This document shows, piece by piece, positions 56,701 to 64,000 of a stretch of DNA of 64,000 nucleotides (the stretch's first letter is position 1; every line of letters starts with the position of its first letter). The stretch is from Coffea arabica. Lineage: Eukaryota; Streptophyta; Magnoliopsida; Gentianales; Rubiaceae. The position numbers and the translations under genes were made by a program. Below the pieces are notes generated by a model, which was not told the DNA's origin, did not search any database, and was given only the letters and a program-made list of their open reading frames with translations. Location: contig NC_092330.1 in the NCBI RefSeq assembly GCF_036785885.1, positions 4,870,525-4,934,524 on the forward strand, written 5' to 3'.

Positions 56701-59700
56701 TGTCGCGCCCTATTTTTCGCGATGGAAAAATAAAAGGTGTTTATAAAAAGATGTGATTTATTAATAATAAATGAAAAAGGATCTAGAATGGGACTTAAAA
56801 AGAATGCGACAATTCGGGTCCAAAATTTAGTGTAAAAGGGTTTTCAAGAAAAGATAGGAGTCGCCACTTGGTATGGAGTTTTGGTGTTCCAAGTCACCTA
56901 AAAAATAGAGTAAAATAAAATAAAACCCTTTTTGACAACTCCAGGTCTTTGAAAACAAGAGAAAATGGATTCGGGAGTCACGGTTGAAGAAAGGGAAGGC
57001 AAAGGTTCGATTAATTCAAACCTAAGGCACCCTTTCAACCTAGTCTAAACTAGTTGCGAGGTTAAATCAAAATTTTCCTAATAACCCTTAATATATCACA
57101 TTTGGATGTTTTCTACATGGATGCAAATCTAAATTTATAAAATATCGAAAGGGTCAAAATATCCATTCAAGGGTTTAATCGAACCAATCGCATTAATTTG
57201 CAAAGGCCAAAATGATTTCTTGAAAGTGTCACGAGTATGCGAATGATGAAATTAAAATAAAGAAAAGAAATTAAATTATATACATATATATAAGTGATCA
57301 AAGAAAAATGGAATGCAACATAAAGGGTACGGGAGGCAAAAACTCATGACATAATGTTCTTATATATGGATTAATAGGGTATTTAAACTAAAAAGTTATA
57401 ATCACCCATTTTCCATGTTTGAAAAATAATTATCCTAACATGAACAAGCAAATGAACTAACTTAAATGAGATGCAATTCTAAATGACATGATTAGCACCT
57501 ATAACGGGTAGGGGATAATATAATAGGGAATATCATACAAATGAAAAAAGATCCTAAAAGTGAAAATATGCATGAGAATGTAGTGAATATCACACAAAAA
57601 TGAATCTAGCCAAGTCGGCCTAAAGGGTCTAGCATTGGACTAACCCATTTCTAAAAATCCTTATTAGCGTTGGACTAGCAAGTAAGCAGAGGGAGAAGAC
57701 ACAACTAGCGTTGGACTAGTGTGGTGACGTCATGCATTAACAATTCATAGTGAAACAAATAAAACTTAAATTAAAACAAATAAACACATAAGAGCACGTA
57801 GCACATAACACGTAAACATAATATTTAGATGCCAAAATCCTAAGAAAAGCGGAAAAAACACATAACACATAAGCCACATAAACACGCAACCTATCTATTA
57901 CATCGGGGAATCTAACTACAATCTAAAAATGGGAAAAATATGATAAAATAAAATTAGTGATCCTATCTATTACATTTTTGAGGTATTTAAATGCCTCTCG
58001 GATAATTATAAAAATTAACTAAACAAATATAATATAAGAAAATTTAAATGAACATTTAAATCTAATAAATAAAGCATATAAACATATATAAACACATAGG
58101 AACACATAGGAGCACATAAGAGCACGTAATTGACATTGAAATAATAAAAATAGGAGTACCTCCCGTTTGAAGTGGTGACTAAATGGAATCAAATTGTCCT
58201 ATTTATACTCACAATGAACAAAAGAATCATGACACCAATTTAATTGAAAAAAAAATAAAAAAATAATAAAAGTACTAAATTCACACTAATATGTCAAACG
58301 TAAAGAAATTTAAGAAAATCTAAAAATTACAAGTTAAATATACTCAGAAGTAACATAATTAGCTATTAAAGAAAAGAAACAATCATAATAAAAGAGAGTC
58401 AAAATTCATTAGGGACTGAATTGTAAAATTGAAAAACTTTTGGGGATAGAAATATAATTTTTCCAAAGTTTAAGGGGCCAAAATTAGATAAAAGATAAAG
58501 TTCAGGGACCAAAGTGCAATCAACTTAAGAACCTACATGAAAGAAATTTAAAATGTTCTGGACCATAGTGAAAATACTTGAAAGTACTGGGATTGGTATG
58601 AAAAAACGTTTTCTTATTCCTTGACAAATCAGGTCTCTGGGCCATTCTCTATTTTTTCGGGCCAAAGGCCATCTGGCCCAAACGAAAGTTCAAGCCAAAA
58701 TACACAGGCCAGCCCGTCATTTTATCACTCAAGCCCAACAAAAACCCAAAAGAAATAAAACAAAACCCAACTAAAAAGAACCACAAGCCCACCCAAAAAT
58801 AAAACAGCAGCCCAAACCATTTTTTTCTTTTCCTTCCTTCTTTTCTTTCTTTTCTTTTCTTTCTTCTTCCTCACCGTTTCTTTATCTCCTTCTTCAGCCA
58901 GCTAAAGTTTCTTCAGCTATTTTCTTCAGCTGGTGGCCATGGCGGCCGCCGCCGGCGCCACCGCCGGTCGCCGGCGACCTCTCCAGTCGCCAAAATTTCT
59001 CAAAATGCACCTCCCCACTCCATTTTTCGCGTAGATTTCTTTTCCGGAGTTAGCTTTTACAAAAAATGACCTAAAAGTGGCCAAAATGAGAAGAAATCAG
59101 TCCAGTTTTGATTTTTTCAAAACACCATATCCTTCACCAAAAATCATAAAAATTATACTATAACACTCCTTGCAACCTCTACAATACAACTACGATTTTA
59201 ATTCGACAAGAAGACAACATAAAAAGGGCTAAAATAAAGCAAAACAGCCCCCTAAAATTCTTTTTTTCATTTTTGGCATTTTTTCAAACAGTTAACATGC
59301 ATATACAAAAATCATTATTCTTTTCCTAATTTTGTTCATGACCCATCCCAAATTTCAGCAACTCAACAGCCAAGGAAACCAGCAAAAGCAAAAGAAAATT
59401 AAACAATGAAGCATGGACTTAATGTGCTAAACAAAACTAAAATTACCTCAATGTAGGTGTGTGTGAGATTGAGAGGGGAAAGGGAAAGGAGAACCGAGAG
59501 ACTGAGAGGGATTTTTCTTCTTCTTCTTGTGTGTTTTCTGTTTCTTTCCTCTGCCCAGGTTCAAGAGAGGGAGAGAGTGAGCCGTCTGCAAAGTGAGGGA
59601 GTGTTTTCTTCTCTTTTTTTCTGTGAGGGAGAGAGCCAAGAGATGTGTTTTGGGGAGAGAGAAAGGCAGTCTTTTTCTTCTTCTTGTTCTGTGACCTTTT

Positions 59701-60097
59701 TTCCGTCCTCTGTCCGTGAGAGCCTAGAGAGGAGATTGAGGAAGTAAAGGTGGGGAGTTTGTGTGTTGGATCTTCCAAAATGATTTTTTCTCCACCTAAT
59801 GAAAAGAAAGGTGCATGGGCTAAAATGATGATTTCTTCCAAATAAAAAAAAGAAAGATGCATGGAGTTTTTGAGTGCAAAAATGGATCAATAGTGCATTT
59901 GGTGAAAGTGCAATAATTATGAGAAGATTTTTTATTTCTTGATTTCTCTTTTTTTTTGTGTTTGTTTTTTTTTTGTCCTAAAATAAACCTGCAAAAAAAT
60001 GAGAAAAATACACATTAAAATGTAAGAAAATAAATAACTCATTAAATAGAAAAAACTCACTAAAATATTAAAGATTGACAAAAATTTGGTGTCTACA
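56701..60097 (-). repeat. 5' LTR of the Ogre-type element (right copy)
   Basis: 3397 bp. Longer than the left copy mainly through extra bases near 58900-58975 (a second ttcagct phrase and additional gccgccggcgcc-type GC repeats) that the left LTR lacks at 42695-42730. Low-complexity minus ORFs at 59443-59890 mirror those of the left LTR. Confidence 0.95.
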
Positions 60098-60102
60098 ATT
60101 CC
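60098..60102. repeat. 5-bp target site duplication ATTCC, right copy
   Basis: Identical to 40483-40487. Confidence 0.93.
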
Positions 60103-60164
60103 CACCATATCAAACTACACAAGGCAACAACAACTGCTATTCTATAAACACTTTCTTATCCCAA

Positions 60165-60482
60165 ACCATGAACAATCCAAACCCTCACCATTCAGCCTCT
60201 AGCCCAAATAATACAATTTCCAAGCAACTACTAGCAAATATAGAACTCAACAACATCCAAACAAATCCAAGTGTCCTTGAATTTGTCAACCATTTATTTC
60301 TAAAAAAAAAAAACAAACACTTGAACTTTTCCACCTGAAAAATGAAATACTAAACTTATTTGGAACATTTTATAGCACACTTGCATGGACACCAACATTT
60401 GAAGCTGCTTTACAAACATATCAACCATTACAAATGCTCCAGGAACTTGCACAGCAAGCTAAAGAGAATGTTCAGAACTAGC
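60165..60482 (+). pseudogene. Unrecognised coding-looking remnant
   Basis: From the ATG at 60165 the frame reads MNNPNPHHSASSPNN, then SKQLLANIELNNIQTNPSVL and EFVNHLFLK. A slip in the A run at 60301-60313 would move to a frame reading LELFHLKNEILNLFGTFYST and EAALQTYQPLQMLQELAQQA, ending at a TAG near 60479. The helical composition looks protein-coding, but I do not recognise the family. It sits directly beside the Ogre insertion site, so the Ogre element may have landed in the leader of this sequence. Confidence 0.35.
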
Positions 60483-60974
60483 ATGAAGAAGTAAGAGTAG
60501 AATATTAGTAGTTTAGAAATCCAGTTCAAGTTCTTTTGCTTTTGTACTTCTCAAAAACTTTAATGTTTATATAACTCATTTTATTATCGTTATTTTATTT
60601 TCTTACTTCTGCAAAACAATTTTTCCTTGCCTCTACATATTTCTAATCATCATAAATCTCATTCTCACACATAACTTTTATCACAACACACATTCATTAG
60701 AAAACTCATAAAAACACTACAAAGATAGCCAGGATTCAAAATACAATACTTATAAATAAAATACACAAAAGTCAATTTATCACAAAACAACATAAGCTCC
60801 TGCTATTCTTCAATTTGAAAGATTTCCAACAAACAGCATCTTAAAACTCCCTCTCAAATTGATGACGATAAACTAAACAATCAAAATTGTCAACTATAAA
60901 TAATTATAATCAACAAAACAATTTCAGCAATAACCAATCTATTTTAATGCTTGCTTGAAAATATACGCTACCTT
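60483..60974. other. AT-rich spacer
   Basis: No gene, repeat or transposon end recognised. Confidence 0.5.
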
Positions 60975-61346
60975 TCAGTCACTCTGATTACCAAAACTAT
61001 CGGTAGACGGTGGACTAGGAAAAAAATACTTTTCTTCCAATACCTCAAGCCTCATTTTTCTAGCAACTAGTTGGAGAACCGGATAATTTCTTCCAATTCT
61101 CAAAGTAGCTTCTAGAACTGAACTGCAGTCATCATGCCTATAAAACTCCTTGAACAAGTCGCATAATTCATTTTTGAGCAAAACATTTGCAATTTGAGGT
61201 CGAGCACCAGGTTCAGCAGGTCGATTACGGCATCCATGTTCCATGGGATAAGCTACTCCACGCACAGCTGCTAAGTCAATTATCTCCTCATCTATCTCTG
61301 GATAATATGGCTAAACAGTTGGAAACGTAGAATTTGCACGTGCCAT
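60975..61346 (-). pseudogene. Unrecognised protein remnant, one in-frame stop
   Basis: A minus-strand frame from the ATG at 61346 reads MARANSTFPTV, a TAG at 61313-61311, then PEIDEEIIDLAAVRGVAYP, NRPAEPGARPQIANVLLKNE, LCDLFKEFYRHDDCSSVLE and LRIGRNYPVLQLVARKMR, ending at 60975. Translation could also begin at the ATG at 61265 (96 codons). The balanced composition and length suggest a real coding origin. I do not recognise the family; a transposon accessory protein is one possibility. The TAG would be CAG or TGG by one change. Confidence 0.5.
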
Positions 61347-61788
61347 TTGAAAAAACTTTGCACAAAACAACAGCCAAATGCAGATATCACTCTATGTCTC
61401 ACTCTCTATATTCCCTTATTCTTATCCTCATACATATGCTTACATACATCATATAAAATATCCTACACAATCCTAACACCTAAAAGATAAAATATATACA
61501 ACCTACCCCTCTGAACCACACAAAAAGAAGAGAAAAAAGCAGTCAAACATGTGACAGTCTTAGGAATATGTGAAAGCTGATAACTATTAGAGTACAGACT
61601 ATAGATTCAACATACAAAAAACCCCTTCAAACACAACCAAATTCCTTACACAGCAAATATATTCACTAATCAACTACAACTAAACTTCTTCTATCAGATA
61701 ATATATCTACAAACCAAGGAATATCAACAAAGCATATGCACGCATGATTACTTTCAATTGGACTGAACTCCAATTTTATAGCTGTGAC
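61347..61788. other. AT-rich spacer before the right-hand LTR
   Basis: Nothing recognised. Confidence 0.5.
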
Positions 61789-64000
61789 TGTGACAGCCCC
61801 ACCTCCCCCTAAGGCGAACCAAAGGGGTCGGTGGGCCGCCTGCCCATCTCTCGTTGGGATTCAATCGTTCACTACAGTTCTCAAATAAATTACAATATAA
61901 ATCTCAAATATACATCAAATTCTCCAATAATTACATGTCATAAGCGAAGCGGAAACAATTTCCAACCATACATAAAATGATTCCAAATCCAAACTGTACA
62001 AGATATACATTATCCAGTCACGTGAATAAGTACTACAAGCCTTCCTTCGCCACGAGCCCTGTGGAGGGGAATAAAATATTTTTGGGGTGAGCTAAAAGCT
62101 CAGTGAGTAACCAGTAAAATCAGTACTCAAATATATTTCAAGATAATGCACTTCGATGATGTCACGAGTCAAAGATCAAATGTACGTTTATTGCTCTCGT
62201 GAGCCAGTGAAATCATGGCACTTAAACACCCAACGCTCAAATAAATTACTTAACGTTAAACAATAAGGGGGAGCAACGTTGGTGCTCCAGATCATGTCAC
62301 GAACTCACGAAAGTGGTGGAGACGTTGGCTCCAGGTAAATAGTAGAGGAGACGTTGGTGTTCAGCACAAAACTCCCCAAGAACTCAGTTAAGCTAAATCA
62401 TTTCATGGACTCACATGCCGGCACACATGATATGCAAACGAGTAAATAATGCAAAAAACACTTCGTAAGTAACTTTGAAAACAGTTTAGGATCACTCACC
62501 TCCACGGCTCAGAAACCATCCATCATATATCATTACCTTGCTCGAGTCCAAGCCCTAAATCACAAACTCAAAGCAATCATACATTCTCAAAATTCGGACA
62601 GCATTTTCCCATAAATGCTTCATTTCCAACCTACAATATATTACCAATCACACATACGGTTAATAAGCAATAAAATATCCAATTAGGCCATAATATCCCT
62701 CAATCAAAGCTAATTTGAAGCTTAAGAGCCACCATTAGAAAAACCCCCAATTAAACCCTAGAAACCGGAATTCATTCCCTCAAGCGTAAATTTTCCGCAA
62801 CGATCGCAGTTAACGTATAAAAGTTCCGTTTAACACCTTTCGGAACAATATCCATAACTGAAGCTACCCTTATCAGATTGAAACGAATCTTATGGCGTTT
62901 CGAAACCAAGACATATACCTACATTCCTTATGAAGACCTCCAAGGCCAAATCATGCACTTTCATGATCAAAAATGGAAATTTTCACGAAAACAGAAATCT
63001 GGGCGCAGAACAGGGTTCATGGACAGTCAAGGGTATTTTGGTCATTACATAAGCTACAGTACTCGGATCAAGCTAAAATTTTGCAGGACAGTAGTTTATA
63101 CCATTGGCTACAACTTTCATGTTTTGGCCAAAATCTAATTCGGTAAGGGTCAGGGTGAAAAGCCACGGTCAGATTGGATGAAATGACAACCCTGCTCGCT
63201 GAACTCTTACCTAGGCCAGTCTGGGTATTTCCGACTTTGCACAAGTTACCGAGCTCAGATTGGGCTGAAATTTTACAAGCAACTATAAAACATCATTCTC
63301 TACAACTTTCATGTTTTAACTTAAGGCTAATTCGGCCTTTAACAAGGTGAAATAGAATCAGGAAGAAGCAGGGCAGGTTATCATCCAAGCTGAAATTCAT
63401 GCATTCAAGTGCTAATCTTCCACAAAACAACATCTAAAGCAACTAAAAACCACTAATAAGCAATTAATTGAAATAAAGAGGATGTTCTTGGCAAAATACC
63501 TTAAAACCACAAGAAAAGTAGTAGCTTGGAACTTGTCCCTTCAAAATCACTCCAGTCAATCCTTTAATCTACCTTAGTAAACAACTTTGATGGAAGGTTT
63601 TGCAAAAATTCTGGTTAAAATTCAAGATTGGGCAAGAAATTGAAAAACAAATGAAGTTTCTCTCTTGGTTTGGCTCTCTCTCTCTTTGTTTCTATGAGTT
63701 TTTGCTTTGTATTTCTTTTGATTTACTAGCTTAGAAAATATTTAAACCAATAGTCAAAGTATGCTTTTTGTCCACCAATCAACCTTGAGCATAAGAAGAA
63801 CCTAGAAGCTCTTAGATTACTAGTACACTTACTTTGCTAATCTTTACACTATGGCCCCAACCACTTCTAATCTTTGCAATTAACTTCATGGTTCACCAAC
63901 TAGTTGAAAAAAAATATCGCATTTACAGCACTAGCTTGTATCAAGGAAATGATTTGAAAACTATATTCCCTTATAAAAATGTATAAGAAATTAATATATT
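61789..64000 (-). mobile_element. Ty3/gypsy-type LTR, cut by the window end
   Basis: Starts TGTGACAGCCCC followed by acctccccctaaggcgaacc, the terminal block shared with the solo LTR at 28479. The body includes gtggagacgttggctcc-like words near 62265-62355 (gacgttggctccagg, gacgttggtgttcag) and a CT run at 63660-63690. The inner end lies beyond the window, so solo versus full element and the target duplication cannot be tested. The plus ORF at 62878-63138 lies within it, antisense, and is not supported as a gene. Confidence 0.75.

Larger units (their letters stand above)
40488..60097 (-). mobile_element. Giant Tat/Ogre-type Ty3/gypsy retrotransposon, 19.6 kb
   Basis: LTRs at 40488-43848 and 56701-60097 with TG...CA ends and the duplication ATTCC on both sides. 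Primer site and polypurine tract place it on the minus strand. Reading right to left: 5' LTR, leader, an extra ORF1 with plant-mobile-domain-like protein, gag, aspartic protease, G-patch-like segment, probable intron, reverse transcriptase, RNase H, a second RNase H, integrase, then a tandem-repeat 3' region and the 3' LTR. The second RNase H, the ORF before gag, the tandem repeats and the great size define the Tat/Ogre lineage. The LTRs differ by roughly 2-4% by eye. Internal ORFs carry several stops and frameshifts. Confidence 0.95.

Noticed and set aside
62878..63138. 86-codon plus-strand ORF near the right edge
   Set aside because: It lies within a gypsy-type LTR, antisense to it, and shows no recognisable motif.

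Overview
The window is repeat-rich nuclear DNA from a flowering plant, probably a eudicot. The evidence is an intron-containing plant Helitron gene, Ty3/gypsy elements with tRNA-iMet primer sites, a giant Tat/Ogre-type retrotransposon, a Mutator-like element and CCCTAAA (Arabidopsis-type telomere) repeats. I see no gene that is intact and clearly a host gene. Nearly everything is transposable-element sequence in nested layers, plus decayed copies of two housekeeping genes. All coordinates and similarities were read by eye, without alignment or database searches.

Layout. 1-1114 is the inner end of a gypsy LTR cut by the window edge. It abuts a PIF/Harbinger transposase fragment (1115-about 1700, minus). 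From 2427 to 27388 lies one old Helitron Rep-helicase gene on the plus strand, split by three separate insertions. The first is a 2.6-kb Mutator-like element with ~0.6-kb terminal inverted repeats and a 9-bp target duplication (4346-6937). The second is a 12.1-kb gypsy element with 4.15-kb LTRs and target duplication TAAGA (7813-19888). The third is a 4.1-kb copia-like element with gag but no pol and target duplication CTAAA (19963-24040).

27738-38302 holds gene debris. There are three tandem partial copies of a gene for proteasome subunit RPN2, the first interrupted by a 2.8-kb solo LTR (28479-31251, target duplication TGATA). Exons of a WDR55-like WD-repeat gene follow, one of them inverted relative to the rest. 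The position next to the Helitron suggests capture by it, but I could not find the Helitron 3' end, so that remains inference.

40488-60097 is a structurally complete 19.6-kb Tat/Ogre-type element on the minus strand. It has 3.4-kb LTRs, target duplication ATTCC, a primer site, a polypurine tract, an extra ORF before gag, gag, protease, a G-patch-like segment, a probable intron, reverse transcriptase, RNase H, a second RNase H, integrase and a two-module minisatellite. Its ORFs carry several stops and frameshifts. 60098-61788 contains two unrecognised coding-looking remnants. 61789 to the window end is part of another gypsy LTR.

Insertion order from nesting: the Helitron predates the Mutator-like, gypsy and gag-only elements, and the RPN2 duplication predates the solo LTR. 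LTR divergence by eye suggests the Ogre-type element is the youngest (about 2-4%) and the gypsy element older (6-9% over most of its LTR).
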